A DNA stretch of 64,000 nt from Flavobacterium aerium (GTDB lineage: Bacteria > Bacteroidota > Bacteroidia > Flavobacteriales > Flavobacteriaceae), in assembly GCF_030766725.1 (NCBI RefSeq), contig NZ_JARQWR010000007.1, positions 208,664-272,663 of the forward strand. Direction: 5' to 3'. Of the stretch, positions 1 to 8,508 are shown in pieces. A program made the position numbers and the translations under genes. The notes under the pieces are model-generated. The model was not told the DNA's origin. It did no database searches and worked only from the letters and a program-made list of their open reading frames with translations. Positions within the stretch are counted from its first letter, which is position 1. Every line of letters starts with the position of its first letter.

Positions 1-25
1 TATTGACGACGTAAATATACTTTAT

Positions 26-388
26 TTACTTTTTATGGGATACAATATTCAATGTTCCACCATTGGGTTCCTTAACAAAAAAACGTCTTACACCCCAACT
101 TTCATCAGTAATCGGGTATACAATATTCAGATTTAATTCTATTGCCTTTTGATAAAAGGTGTCTACATCTAGAACTTCAATCGAAAGAAAAACAGCTTTA
201 TTATTCAGTATCTGGTTTGTATCATTTTCCAATACATTAATTTGTCCCGTAGGATTTTCTTTTGATGCAAATGTTATAATCCATGACATATCCATCACTA
301 TTTCTAATCCTAAAAAATCGCAATAAAAGATTTTACTTTTCTCTAAATCATCGGAGTAAATATTGGGTACTATTCTTTTTACACTCAT
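26..388 (-). CDS. VOC (glyoxalase/bleomycin-resistance) family protein
   Basis: This 120-residue protein has the length and feel of a single vicinal-oxygen-chelate domain pair: an N-terminal strand followed by 'DLEKSKIFYCDFLGLEI', and a C-terminal 'VKEPNGGTLNIV' that matches the last strand of glyoxalase-like folds. Such proteins bind a metal and act as lyases, dioxygenases or drug-binding proteins; the substrate cannot be told from sequence. It is the last gene of a same-strand run (Crp/Fnr regulator, DoxX protein, this gene) with a 49-base gap from the DoxX gene, so it may be co-transcribed. The start is an ATG at 388. Confidence 0.8.
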   Translation of the reverse strand: MSVKRIVPNIYSDDLEKSKIFYCDFLGLEIVMDMSWIITFASKENPTGQINVLENDTNQILNNKAVFLSIEVLDVDTFYQKAIELNLNIVYPITDESWGVRRFFVKEPNGGTLNIVSHKK

Positions 389-437
389 TTCTTAAGGATT
401 TTAATTCACCGTAAACATAAATTAAAGATACAAAAGT

Positions 438-911
438 TTATTTTGTTTGGTCTTTAGAAAATGGTCGTATGGCAAATCTATATACCCATCCTATGAAGAA
501 TAATTGTAATGGAATTCGAAACCAGAGGTAATTTAATCCTTCTCCATTAAAATTGGCTTCTTGTAGATTGACATGTTTCATTGCTGCATAAATATTAGCT
601 GGTAGTAATAGAATAAAAAACAGAATCAACCACCAAGCAGTTTTTATTTGCATTCGTGGTACTAATAAACCAATGGCTGCAGTTAATTCTATAATGCCTG
701 TGAAGTAAATTATTTCAATACGAAAAGGTATGAAATCAGGCAACATCATTGCCATTCCTTTGGCAAACATAAAGTGTCCAACGGCAGTTAACACTAGCAT
801 TGCTGACATTGCAATTCTACCCGATAAAGCGATTTTATAATCTCCCTGTATGATTTTAAAGAGAATCATGGAGAGCATAAAGGTTCCTAATAACGTTATT
901 ATTGTTTCCAT
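438..911 (-). CDS. DoxX-like small membrane protein
   Basis: The 157-residue product is largely hydrophobic, with about four predicted membrane spans (roughly residues 4-20, 32-52, 66-86 and 92-110, plus a possible last one near 130-148). The pattern 'GHFMFAKGMAMMLPDF' followed by 'TGIIELTAAIGLLVP' is the signature arrangement of the DoxX/DoxD-like family, inner-membrane proteins of poorly defined role linked to redox stress. It sits 49 bases downstream of a Crp/Fnr-type regulator on the same strand, a common pairing in Flavobacteriia that suggests the regulator controls it. Family assignment is firm; function is inference. Confidence 0.75.
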   Translation of the reverse strand: METIITLLGTFMLSMILFKIIQGDYKIALSGRIAMSAMLVLTAVGHFMFAKGMAMMLPDFIPFRIEIIYFTGIIELTAAIGLLVPRMQIKTAWWLILFFILLLPANIYAAMKHVNLQEANFNGEGLNYLWFRIPLQLFFIGWVYRFAIRPFSKDQTK

Positions 912-960
912 TTTTTTAGCAAAGTTCTATCAATAGCTGTTGCTAAACAATGAACCTAAG

Positions 961-1527
961 TTAAGAAATTCGTTTTCGGATCCGGCTTAGTGCCTGTGGA
1001 GTGATTCCTAAATAGGTGGCCAAATATTTTTGAGGGATTTTTTGAATTAAGTGCGGTTGTTCTGTAAATAGTTTTAAATAGCGTTCCTCTGCTGTTTCAT
1101 TTAAAAGAGATAGTTCTCTTTTGGATTTCTTTAAAAACAATTCTTCACTGGCATATCTTCCTATCGTATTTCCTACTATCGTATTTGTATAAATATCCTG
1201 AAGATCTGCATAGGTTAAACGCCAAAGAACAGTCTCCGCTAATGTTTCCATATGATAGGTTGATGGGGCTTGTCGAAGGAAAGAATCATAGGCACTCACA
1301 AATTCATTATCAAAAGAAAAAGCAAATGTCCTGTCATTTTCTACTGCTGGAATGTAATATCGAACAACCCCTTTTTCTACAAAAGACAGATAATTTTCTA
1401 CTTTACCTATTTCTAAGAGTTGTGTTTTCTTTGGGAATTCAACTCTTGTTAATTTGGACGAGAATAGATCCCAATCTTCATCTGATAGTTTCGAAAATTG
1501 ATCAAAATAGTTTCGAATTTGTTCCAT
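961..1527 (-). CDS. Crp/Fnr-type transcriptional regulator
   Basis: This 188-residue protein has the short flavobacterial Crp/Fnr layout. Residues about 25-125 form a cyclic-nucleotide-binding-like jelly roll ('VEFPKKTQLLEIGKVENYLSF', 'VEKGVVRYY'), and the C-terminus is a helix-turn-helix ending 'YLGITPQALSRIRKRIS'. No cysteine cluster for an iron-sulfur centre is visible, and ligand residues for cAMP are not conserved, so the signal is unknown. It lies upstream of the DoxX gene on the same strand and probably regulates it. Two relatives occur in this window, at 7916 (frameshifted) and 61936. Confidence 0.85.
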   Translation of the reverse strand: MEQIRNYFDQFSKLSDEDWDLFSSKLTRVEFPKKTQLLEIGKVENYLSFVEKGVVRYYIPAVENDRTFAFSFDNEFVSAYDSFLRQAPSTYHMETLAETVLWRLTYADLQDIYTNTIVGNTIGRYASEELFLKKSKRELSLLNETAEERYLKLFTEQPHLIQKIPQKYLATYLGITPQALSRIRKRIS

Positions 1528-1568
1528 ATAAATGATTTATCTTCTATTAGAATTTGTTTAAATACTAT

Positions 1569-2075
1569 TTATTTTTTCATTCCGGTCTTCCTGTCAAGAA
1601 TAAATTCTTCCCAACCTCCTGGAGGATCTAGCTCTCCTATTCCTCTAATATAATTTTGACAAAAATCATTAATTAATACTCCATCAATTGCCAAACACTC
1701 ATTACTCCATAATAATTTCCCTCCTTTATTTATTGCATAAACTCCATAGGCTCCTGCAACATAAAATATATTATCATAATAATATAAGTGAGAAAAATAT
1801 CCACTTATTTCCATAGTAAGGACATTAAGATTTTTCTTGACATCAAAAAGATGGAAATACATTTCATGTCCAACAGCAAGTAAATTACCTTCAATTACAG
1901 CTTTTTTAAATGGACTACACTTATATTCATATCTTAATTCATAAATATTATAATTTCCATGAAAATCTATTATTATAAATTCATTCTTTTGATAATGAAT
2001 TGTCTCTTTACTTGAAATTAGAATTGGCACATTCTCATTTTCTCTAGGAATTACGGAGCAGAATTTAATATTCAT
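1569..2075 (-). CDS. hypothetical protein, possibly beta-propeller-like
   Basis: I do not recognise this 168-residue protein. It is rich in aromatic and beta-strand residues ('YFSHLYYYDNIFYVAGAYGVYAINKGGKLLW'-type alternation is visible in two overlapping halves) and ends 'GGWEEFILDRKTG', reminiscent of single blades of PQQ/WG-type repeat proteins; that resemblance is weak. I chose the ATG at 2075 because the only upstream in-frame start is a TTG at 2111 that would overlap the neighbouring kinase gene by 23 bases. With the ATG the gap to that gene is 13 bases, so the two are probably co-transcribed. Confidence 0.6.
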   Translation of the reverse strand: MNIKFCSVIPRENENVPILISSKETIHYQKNEFIIIDFHGNYNIYELRYEYKCSPFKKAVIEGNLLAVGHEMYFHLFDVKKNLNVLTMEISGYFSHLYYYDNIFYVAGAYGVYAINKGGKLLWSNECLAIDGVLINDFCQNYIRGIGELDPPGGWEEFILDRKTGMKK

Positions 2076-2088
2076 ATAGATAATTTCA

Positions 2089-2568
2089 TTACTTTTTTTT
2101 GATTTTATCAATCAATATATCCACTGTTTGATTGGGTGTTAAACTACCATTATCTACAAACCAATTACTGAACGACCGTGTTGCATAGCCTTGTTTGTAC
2201 ATCTCTTTGATTCGTTTTCGCTCCCATGCCATCAGCTTTCGTTCTCCTCTATTCGTTAGAGCTATGCTTTCTGGTGTATTTAGTGTGATGACATATAATT
2301 CTTGTTCTGTCTTCACACATTCGGATTGGATAAAATCATAATCTATTTGTCGCAACGGATAGGCCACCACAAGGTATTCTTTTTTTATATTTTGTATCGA
2401 TTGCTGAATGTAAGTCATCGATGCTTGAATATGTTCTTTCAACCTATGTTCATCTTCCAGACCATTATCATCACCGTCTATAAAAAGCGCATTGGGTAGC
2501 TTTTCGGCTAATAGCTTTCCAATAGTGGTTTTTCCAGAATTAACTACTCCATTAATACAAATTATCAT
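2089..2568 (-). CDS. P-loop NTPase / small-molecule kinase-like protein
   Basis: The 159-residue protein opens with a Walker A motif, 'GVVNSGKTT' at residues 7-15, directly after the first strand, as in shikimate-, gluconate- and adenylate-kinase-type folds. 'LFIDGDDNG' near residues 28-36 resembles the substrate-binding aspartate segment of those kinases, and 'RGERK' near 107-111 could form a lid. The substrate is unknown. It is followed at 13 bases by the hypothetical gene at 1569 and preceded at 11 bases by the beta-lactamase-fold gene at 2580, all on the same strand, so an operon is likely. Confidence 0.7.
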   Translation of the reverse strand: MIICINGVVNSGKTTIGKLLAEKLPNALFIDGDDNGLEDEHRLKEHIQASMTYIQQSIQNIKKEYLVVAYPLRQIDYDFIQSECVKTEQELYVITLNTPESIALTNRGERKLMAWERKRIKEMYKQGYATRSFSNWFVDNGSLTPNQTVDILIDKIKKK

Positions 2569-2579
2569 TTTAAAGTATT

Positions 2580-3659
2580 TTAATCTTCTACATAGTGTTT
2601 TGCCTTCAGTATTTTCAAAATGCTATTGGTTGCTGGCCACATTTCAAATGATGTCCCCATATTGGTGAGCATGATGATTGTGATTTCACGTTTCAAATCT
2701 CTCCAGATTACCGTTTGATATCCATTTAATTCGCCTGTATGGAAGACCACTTTATTCTCATTATCATCTACTATAAGCCATCCAAATCCATATTCTGATA
2801 GCTTACCATTATTGAGCTTCGGTTTTGTAAAAGCTTCTTGTAATCTTTTTTCTTCAATTAGCTTATTTTCATACAGTGCCTGATCCCATAAGAACATATC
2901 TTCTGCTGTAGAGAATATGCCACCATCCCCAGTCGTGCGAATGGCATAATCATCTAATTCTCCTTTCTTAGTAAAGCCTATAGCCCTATTGTCATTGTCT
3001 AACGTTGGTGTATCGATAACTTTTGTATGGGTCATTTGTAGCGGTTTAAAAATCGTTTGATCCATAAACACTGCGAATGGTTTCTCACTTACTTTTTCAA
3101 TGATTAATGATAATAGAACGTAACCTGTATTACTATATTCGTATTTTTCTCCTGGATTAAAATCTAACTTTTTTTGATTCATCAACCAGTTCAATACTTC
3201 TGTATTTGAAAAACCATGGATGATTTGTACCTCATCTTCTAAATAATCTTTTAGTCCAGAGGTATGATTGAGTAAGTTTCGAATTGTAATTCTTTTGGCA
3301 TAACTGGGAAGCTGTGGAAAGTATTTTACAATGGCATCATCGTACGCAATTTTTTTTTGCTTTTTCAAAAGCATAATACCCATTGCAGTAAATTGTTTCG
3401 ATAGGGATGCTAAATAAAACGTTGAGTTTTTGTCTAAAAGACTGTGCGTTCTCACATCGGCATATCCAATGGCTGTATCGTAAATTATTTTACCTTTTTC
3501 AGCCACTAGCACTGCTCCATTAAATCCTCCTTCTTTATTAAATTTTTTCATCACAGTATCAATACGGTCATGTTCACTTCCTGATTTGCAGGAAAAGAGC
3601 CCACTACTTATAAGCAATACGCTGATTACAATTTTTATGGTTTGAGTATTTAAAGTCAT
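2580..3659 (-). CDS. serine hydrolase, beta-lactamase/class C PBP family, lipoprotein
   Basis: The 359-residue protein carries a lipoprotein signal ending 'SGLFSC' with the acylated cysteine at residue 24, so it is probably anchored in a periplasm-facing membrane. The penicillin-binding-fold catalytic motifs are all present: SxxK as 'SLSK' (residues 85-88), YxN as 'YSN' (175-177) and the third motif as 'HTG' (307-309). This family includes class C beta-lactamases, DD-peptidases and esterases; the length and lack of extra domains fit the broad 'serine hydrolase' group rather than a true AmpC. It is 11 bases upstream of the small kinase gene on the same strand. Confidence 0.85.
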   Translation of the reverse strand: MTLNTQTIKIVISVLLISSGLFSCKSGSEHDRIDTVMKKFNKEGGFNGAVLVAEKGKIIYDTAIGYADVRTHSLLDKNSTFYLASLSKQFTAMGIMLLKKQKKIAYDDAIVKYFPQLPSYAKRITIRNLLNHTSGLKDYLEDEVQIIHGFSNTEVLNWLMNQKKLDFNPGEKYEYSNTGYVLLSLIIEKVSEKPFAVFMDQTIFKPLQMTHTKVIDTPTLDNDNRAIGFTKKGELDDYAIRTTGDGGIFSTAEDMFLWDQALYENKLIEEKRLQEAFTKPKLNNGKLSEYGFGWLIVDDNENKVVFHTGELNGYQTVIWRDLKREITIIMLTNMGTSFEMWPATNSILKILKAKHYVED

Positions 3660-3705
3660 TTTCGGGGGAGTATTTTATATTTAAAAATAAGGTTTTTAGA
3701 AATAA

Positions 3706-4488
3706 TTATCCAATTATGTATTCTTCATCTACCTTCATTACAATGGTTGGTTTACCTTTTGGATAATAATCAAATCCGCCAATATGCCCCAATGCTATGG
3801 GGTATTTTTCCAATATCGATTCCATCTTATCCTCAAAACTTAAAATATCAATGTATTGCTTTTTCTGTAACGCTTTGCCTTGTCTGCCATTGGTAAAAAA
3901 CAACATTAAGTTCGTCCGACTTTCGACTTCTTTTTCTAAATAATAGAGTACATCAATATTCTCTTCTTTTGCCGTGGCACTAATTGCTGAAATGAACTTG
4001 TTTTTCTCGGCAATTACTATATTGCAATCCATTCGCAATGCCATGGTTTCTGCATTTTGCTTTTTCAAAGAAGATCCTACTAATTGTAGAAACTTCTTTT
4101 TCGGATAAATGAATGGTTTATTTTTATTTTCAAATCGGATTAACTTAGGCTGGTTCAACTTTTCATCTTCACATAGAATAACCTCCTCCTTTTTCAAAAT
4201 TTTTTCTACTTCTTTCATGAACAAAAAATCATAATCGAAAAGTTGATGTGATCCTGTCCCAATTTTTAATATATTCTCATCTTGATAAGCATAGAGGAAA
4301 CTTTCTTCATATTGATTCACAACTGCTTGTAGTTTTTCCAATACTCTTTCTGGATGTGCTGTTTTTACAATGGTTTCTAAGGATGCAGGATTATCCGCAT
4401 GACCTCCATAACCTTTCCCAAATTTAAAGTAATCGTACGTATAAAGATCTGTGGGGTATTCAAAATACCAATAAACGCCTAAAATCAT
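3706..4488 (-). CDS. hypothetical protein beside SUKH genes
   Basis: I do not recognise this 260-residue protein. It has no signal peptide or membrane span. It starts with an aromatic-rich strand ('GVYWYFEYP') and contains 'TGSHQLFDYDFLFMKEVEKIL' and 'LMLFFTNGRQGKAL' segments, suggesting a mixed alpha/beta soluble fold. It lies 68 bases downstream of a SUKH-family gene on the same strand and 46 bases upstream of the lipoprotein gene. Its place next to two SUKH proteins raises the possibility that it is another immunity-type protein, but nothing in its own sequence proves this. Confidence 0.65.
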   Translation of the reverse strand: MILGVYWYFEYPTDLYTYDYFKFGKGYGGHADNPASLETIVKTAHPERVLEKLQAVVNQYEESFLYAYQDENILKIGTGSHQLFDYDFLFMKEVEKILKKEEVILCEDEKLNQPKLIRFENKNKPFIYPKKKFLQLVGSSLKKQNAETMALRMDCNIVIAEKNKFISAISATAKEENIDVLYYLEKEVESRTNLMLFFTNGRQGKALQKKQYIDILSFEDKMESILEKYPIALGHIGGFDYYPKGKPTIVMKVDEEYIIG

Positions 4489-4556
4489 TTGTTTTTATTT
4501 TACTCTATTTATTACCGTAATGGCTTCGTTGCAAATTCATTCCTGCATCCATTAAT

Positions 4557-5375
4557 TTAAACACCGTAAATGATGTGTTCTAATGCTATTATTTTAAATT
4601 CATTTTTCGTCATTTCAGCTAACAATTCTGCTCTTATTGTATCATCATAAATATTGATTAATAGGGCATTTTCTGAAATTTCAGGGTAACGTAAAGCGGT
4701 TGTTTTTGTTTGTGATTGTAATTCATTATAACGCTCATCTTCTTCTTCAATAAAACCGCTTGGGGATTTGTTTGGGCTTACAGAAATCCAACATTCTTTG
4801 TATTGTCCTCTATAGAGCGTATATCCGTAATCTAAACTATCGGGTGCTTCAAATTGAACATCCAATGCTTTTGAAATCTTTTGTACTACTTCTTCCAGAG
4901 CAGCATCAGTGTCTATAACATATTCGTATTCTGTGTCTATGATGAGTAGATTTAAATATTCTTTAAAATTATTTGCTACTTTTTCTTCGGAATCACATTC
5001 TGTATCTATCAATGTGATTTCAGGTTCGTCGTTGTTTTTTCTGTAATCCAAGCAAATATTCCAATGTCCATCACCATCAAAGGGAATAAGTCCATTCAGT
5101 TCAAAACTCACAGTACTTTCATAGTCTGACAAGTCACAATCTGTTAGGGAAGGAAAATGTGGCCCTATCCCAAAAATCTGTCCATGTGGCAATCCTTCAA
5201 TCGTATAGCGGATATAACCTCCATTTTGAACATTTAATAGTTCAATATATTCTTTTGGTAATTTGTACCCAAGGCTTCTTTCAGCATCCAGTACCATTTC
5301 TTCTGTTAGTGTGGGTTGAACATAGGATAAATAAGCGGGTACTTGCCAAATATTCTTCATTTCGTTTTCTTCCAT
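4557..5375 (-). CDS. SMI1/KNR4 (SUKH) family protein
   Basis: Residues about 20-145 of this 272-residue protein match the SUKH fold: 'DAERSLGYKLPKEYIELLNVQNGGYI' at the N-terminus, a central 'GLIPFDGDGHWNICLDYR' and 'TEYEYVI'-type strands. The remaining residues, about 150-272, are an extra alpha/beta region containing 'EAPDSLDYGYTLYRGQYKECWISVSPNKS'. SUKH proteins frequently serve as immunity proteins against polymorphic or contact-dependent toxins, but many stand alone with unknown roles. No toxin gene is visible here. The start ATG at 5375 is followed by a second in-frame ATG five codons on; 30 bases separate it from the upstream SUKH gene, so both are probably in one transcript. Confidence 0.8.
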   Translation of the reverse strand: MEENEMKNIWQVPAYLSYVQPTLTEEMVLDAERSLGYKLPKEYIELLNVQNGGYIRYTIEGLPHGQIFGIGPHFPSLTDCDLSDYESTVSFELNGLIPFDGDGHWNICLDYRKNNDEPEITLIDTECDSEEKVANNFKEYLNLLIIDTEYEYVIDTDAALEEVVQKISKALDVQFEAPDSLDYGYTLYRGQYKECWISVSPNKSPSGFIEEEDERYNELQSQTKTTALRYPEISENALLINIYDDTIRAELLAEMTKNEFKIIALEHIIYGV

Positions 5376-5405
5376 GTCAATTTATATTTTATGCGTTAGT
5401 TGTGT

Positions 5406-6449
5406 TTATTTTGTTCCTAATTCTTTTAGAAATTCCATAAAACTTGAGGCATACAATTCAAATTCCCATTTCCCAGCTCCATGCATACTGGTATAGATAG
5501 GGGCGTCATTTTCATGTATTGCATTCAAATCTATGCAATAGGGATCGGCTCCTGCATCGGCAATTACAACATAGTTTGCTGGCCAATCTTTTATTGGTTC
5601 TTGGGTTGTGGGATTAACCGAATAGCCTTCTTGGGCCTTTATTAGTTTTGAGGCACCATATAGATCTAATCCTTGAAAGTATTTTTTCCCATTTATGGTA
5701 ACCCGAATCGGTGAGTAATTTTTTAGAAATAACAAATAATTTTCTGGTAAAGCCCAGTGTTGTTCAATCTTTTGTATATCGTTCTCATCAGCGATTGCAA
5801 ACCAATTGAAAGGATTTACCAGGTCTTGATTTTTTCCTCTTTTAGCGATTAGCTTTTTATTCAATCTGACTATTAGTTTTTCAAGCGGCGTTTTTGGGTC
5901 TTCTAAGGATGGGTGTGTTTTTGGTGCTGTATGTCCTTCTCCATCTTTTTTTCCTTGTTGTTGCCATGCTAAAATTTCAGCAATTCTGAAATCTTCAGGG
6001 TTCCAATAGCCCGGATCATTGGGTAATCCTCGATCAAAGGTTTGATTACTTATAATCGAGAGGCTTTTTATAGCTTTCCCTCTAATTTCTTTGCTTAAAT
6101 TTTCATTGTTTATTATCCCAATCACCGCATCATAGGCTTCTTTTCCCTTTACTTTGAATAGTCCATCGATTCCCCAATAGGTTAGTTCTGGTTCAGTAAG
6201 TGTCCATTCAAAATAGGTGACATAAGCTGTTTCATTATCGTGAACTAATCTTATTATATCTGATAGTAGATAATTCCTCCAGTGCAATAACTGCCCTTCT
6301 TTTGTGTATTGAATAAAGGCCTGTAGTACCTTTTCTCTTTCTGTTTCTCCAAAGGTTTTAATCAATTTGTCTTTCAGATTTGAAAATTTAACCCCATCTG
6401 TCTCGTTGATTAATTTTTGTATGGCTGGTTCAATGGTATTATTATTCAT
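5406..6449 (-). CDS. helical-repeat plus SMI1/KNR4 (SUKH) domain protein
   Basis: This 347-residue protein appears to be a fusion. Residues about 1-135 are helical and HEAT-like, with 'GIDGLFKVKGKEAYDAVIGIIN' and 'EIRGKAIKSLSIIS' resembling repeat units. Residues about 205-343 form a SUKH domain: 'IQKIEQHWALPENYLLFLKNYSPIRV', 'NYVVIADAGADPYCIDL' and a C-terminal 'YASSFMEFLKEL'. It is the first gene of the minus-strand cluster that runs down to about 1569 and has the promoter described at 6492. Role as an immunity or sensor protein is inferred from the family only. Confidence 0.8.
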   Translation of the reverse strand: MNNNTIEPAIQKLINETDGVKFSNLKDKLIKTFGETEREKVLQAFIQYTKEGQLLHWRNYLLSDIIRLVHDNETAYVTYFEWTLTEPELTYWGIDGLFKVKGKEAYDAVIGIINNENLSKEIRGKAIKSLSIISNQTFDRGLPNDPGYWNPEDFRIAEILAWQQQGKKDGEGHTAPKTHPSLEDPKTPLEKLIVRLNKKLIAKRGKNQDLVNPFNWFAIADENDIQKIEQHWALPENYLLFLKNYSPIRVTINGKKYFQGLDLYGASKLIKAQEGYSVNPTTQEPIKDWPANYVVIADAGADPYCIDLNAIHENDAPIYTSMHGAGKWEFELYASSFMEFLKELGTK

Positions 6450-6491
6450 AAAAACGGCTTAATTTTTCAGGTTGCATTTACACTATACCTG

Positions 6492-6522
6492 TAAATATAC
6501 TATGAAAGATTTCATAGGCAAA
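6492..6522 (-). promoter_or_regulatory. promoter with operator-like palindrome ahead of SUKH cluster
   Basis: On the minus strand there is TTTG (6522-6519), a 19-base spacer, then TATATTTA (6499-6492), close to the Bacteroidota TTTG / TAnnTTTG promoter pattern. The spacer contains a perfect 18-base inverted repeat, CTATGAAAGATTTCATAG on the plus strand (6500-6517), abutting the -7 box. A dimeric repressor or MerR-like activator bound there would control the SUKH gene that starts at 6449. The motif match is direct; regulation is inference. Confidence 0.5.
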
Positions 6523-6706
6523 ATCAATTTTCAAAATTTTGTATTCTCTCCTTTTTAAATATAAATTCAGCTATTACATACCTTACTAACATAAATGATA
6601 ACATATTTTTTTATTTTTATTAAAAAATTCTATCTTCATTATTATTATATTTGAATTTGATCAATCAACAAGTTAGAGTTTAATACTATTATATAAAAAT
6701 ATCTTT

Positions 6707-7141
6707 ATGGAAAGACAAACATTCAGTACTACTATTAATGCTTCAAGAGAAAGGGTTTGGGAAATACTATGGGGAAATTATTCTGCTTGGAATGCTCATT
6801 CTAGTGAGCGTCTTCGTTTAGAAAGTGATTTTAAAAGAGGTAGTAAATTAAAATACATTAGTAATACTAATAATGGTGTAGTGGCTACTATTGAAGAAAT
6901 AATCCCTAATGAATACATCTCTCTTAGAGATCTTGGAGATATTAAGGATGGAGAAGAAATCGTTTATATAATGAGAACGGATGATATAGATTTACAAAAC
7001 TTCAAATTAACGACAGTAGATGGCGCCACTTTATTAGAAGTAGATATGGTGAATGTTACTAATCCTAGTATTCAGGCAAAGTTGAAACAGTATTGGGATA
7101 CAGCCTTACAAAATGTAAAGAACCTTTCTGAAAAGGAATAA
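6707..7141 (+). CDS. SRPBCC-fold (START/AHSA1-like) protein
   Basis: The 144-residue protein starts 'FSTTINASRERVWEIL', the typical first strand and helix of SRPBCC (Bet v1-like) domains, and ends in the long C-terminal helix 'NPSIQAKLKQYWDTALQNVKNL'. Such proteins bind hydrophobic ligands or act as Hsp90-activator-like factors; the ligand is unknown. It stands alone between the minus-strand SUKH cluster and a GNAT gene. A possible -7 box TATATTTG lies at 6646-6653 without a clear -33 element, and a strong terminator follows at 7180. Confidence 0.75.
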   Translation: MERQTFSTTINASRERVWEILWGNYSAWNAHSSERLRLESDFKRGSKLKYISNTNNGVVATIEEIIPNEYISLRDLGDIKDGEEIVYIMRTDDIDLQNFKLTTVDGATLLEVDMVNVTNPSIQAKLKQYWDTALQNVKNLSEKE

Positions 7142-7179
7142 ATCATAGGATTCTATCTTTTAAAAAATAGGAGGTAAAA

Positions 7180-7210
7180 AAAAAGACTGTTATCTAACAG
7201 TCTTTTTTTT
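7180..7210 (+). terminator. rho-independent terminator after SRPBCC gene
   Basis: GACTGTTA (7185-7192) pairs perfectly with TAACAGTC (7195-7202), flanked by an A-run on the left and eight T on the right. It ends the transcript of the SRPBCC gene, 43 bases after its stop codon. Confidence 0.85.
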
Positions 7211-7363
7211 ATGTTTTAACTGCTTTCCTCCATTTATATCCATCTACAAACTTATTTTAAGCTTTTAATTTTGTAAATTTATCAGCAATAGAATATCCGA
7301 AAAAATCCCTCCTCCCCCAATTACCTGTTCTAAAATTTAGAATCGTATTAAATTTTACAATCA

Positions 7364-7867
7364 ATGGAATATACAATTAAATGGCTAGAGGACAAAACTC
7401 GTTTAAAAGAATTGGTGGATTTTTTCATGACCCACAAAACGGATTCCTACATCTCACATGGAGAAATATTATCGGGCAGAGCAGATGACTCTCATCACTG
7501 GAGCGCAAACCTTGAATCCATATTAAGCAAACAATTCAATGAGGATTTCAATAGTGAGGATTCAACCACAAAACTGAAAATTCTAATTGCCGAAAAAAAT
7601 GATGGTACAATCATTGGTATGGTAGTATTCCATATTATCAATAGTGGTTTTAAGAATTACGCTGTTTTAGAAGACATGCTTTTAGACCACTCCATTCGAG
7701 GCCAATCTATTGGTAGCAAATTATTAGAAACCGCAATCGATGAATCGAAGCACTGGGGCATTAGCTTGATGCTATTAGAAAGTGGTATTGACAATCATGG
7801 TGCGCATCATTTCTTTGAAAAATATGGTTTTAAGAAAGTTTCTGAAAATTATATTCTCCCCCTTTAA
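7364..7867 (+). CDS. GNAT-family N-acetyltransferase
   Basis: This 167-residue protein shows the GNAT fold. The acetyl-CoA pyrophosphate-binding motif A is 'RGQSIGSKLL' (residues 112-121), preceded by the strand 'AVLEDMLLDHSI', and the C-terminal 'AHHFFEKYGFKKVSENYILPL' is the usual motif B region. The acceptor substrate is unknown. It is followed after 48 bases by the broken Crp/Fnr gene on the same strand. A -7-like TAATTTTG at 7266-7273 lies upstream, with no recognisable -33 element. Confidence 0.85.
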   Translation: MEYTIKWLEDKTRLKELVDFFMTHKTDSYISHGEILSGRADDSHHWSANLESILSKQFNEDFNSEDSTTKLKILIAEKNDGTIIGMVVFHIINSGFKNYAVLEDMLLDHSIRGQSIGSKLLETAIDESKHWGISLMLLESGIDNHGAHHFFEKYGFKKVSENYILPL

Positions 7868-7915
7868 AGTAATTTCTAATCAAAAATTAGTCTTTAATTA
7901 AAAATTCATTTCACT

Positions 7916-8508
7916 ATGATAGATCCAAAATTTGATTTCTTTTTAAGTAGATTTTCTCTTTTTATATCCTTAACAGATGAAGAAAAACAACTTTTCATCA
8001 ATCGAATAAGAGTTGTCACTGTAAAAAAAGGAACTTTTCTCCTAAAGGAAGGAACAATAAGTACACATTCTTATTTTGTTAACAAAGGTCTTGCGCGGAT
8101 ATACCATATTAATAAAGAGGGGAATGAAATAATTTCTTTTTTTGCATTAGAAGGATGGTGGGCCAATGATTTAGAAAGTTTTTGTACACAAACGCCTTCC
8201 AAAAAATTCATTGAGGTATTGGAAGATTCCGAATTATTCATCATTAGCCACACTGATTACGAACAGTCTTTTATTGATATTCCAAAATTTGAACGCTACT
8301 GGCGAATTATAGGTGTAAATAGTTACCTCGCTCATATTAAAAGACTCGAAGAATTTCAAGAATTATCTGCTGTCAAACGTTATAAACAGTTCATCAAAAA
8401 GTATCCTGAACTAGAATCCAGAACCAAACAAAAATATATTGCTTCCTATTGGGTATTGCTCCGGAATCGCTCAGTGCTCTCAAAAAGAAGCTCATTGAAA
8501 AAAAATAA
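7916..8508 (+). pseudogene. Crp/Fnr-type regulator, frameshifted in the DNA-binding helix
   Basis: Residues 1 to about 177 match a short Crp/Fnr protein with a jelly-roll domain ('VKKGTFLLKEGTISTHSYFV', 'NKGLARIYHI') and the start of the C-terminal helix-turn-helix, 'KQKYIASY'. From there the reading frame becomes nonsense and runs to a stop at 8551 (211 residues). Adding one T at 8449-8450 (TATTGGG to TATTTGGG) restores 'YLGIAPESLSALKKKLIEKK' and a stop at 8506-8508, giving a 197-residue protein. The restored residues match the intact relatives in this window (961 and 61936). As written, the protein lacks a working recognition helix. Real mutation and sequencing error cannot be separated here. 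Confidence 0.85.

Noticed and set aside
1185..1535. Plus-strand frame of 116 codons opposite the Crp/Fnr gene
   Set aside because: Antisense to a well-matched regulator; no family resemblance.
7876..7890. CTAAT-CAAAA-ATTAG hairpin before the broken Crp/Fnr gene
   Set aside because: Five-base AT-rich arms in AT-rich DNA are expected by chance; no further support.
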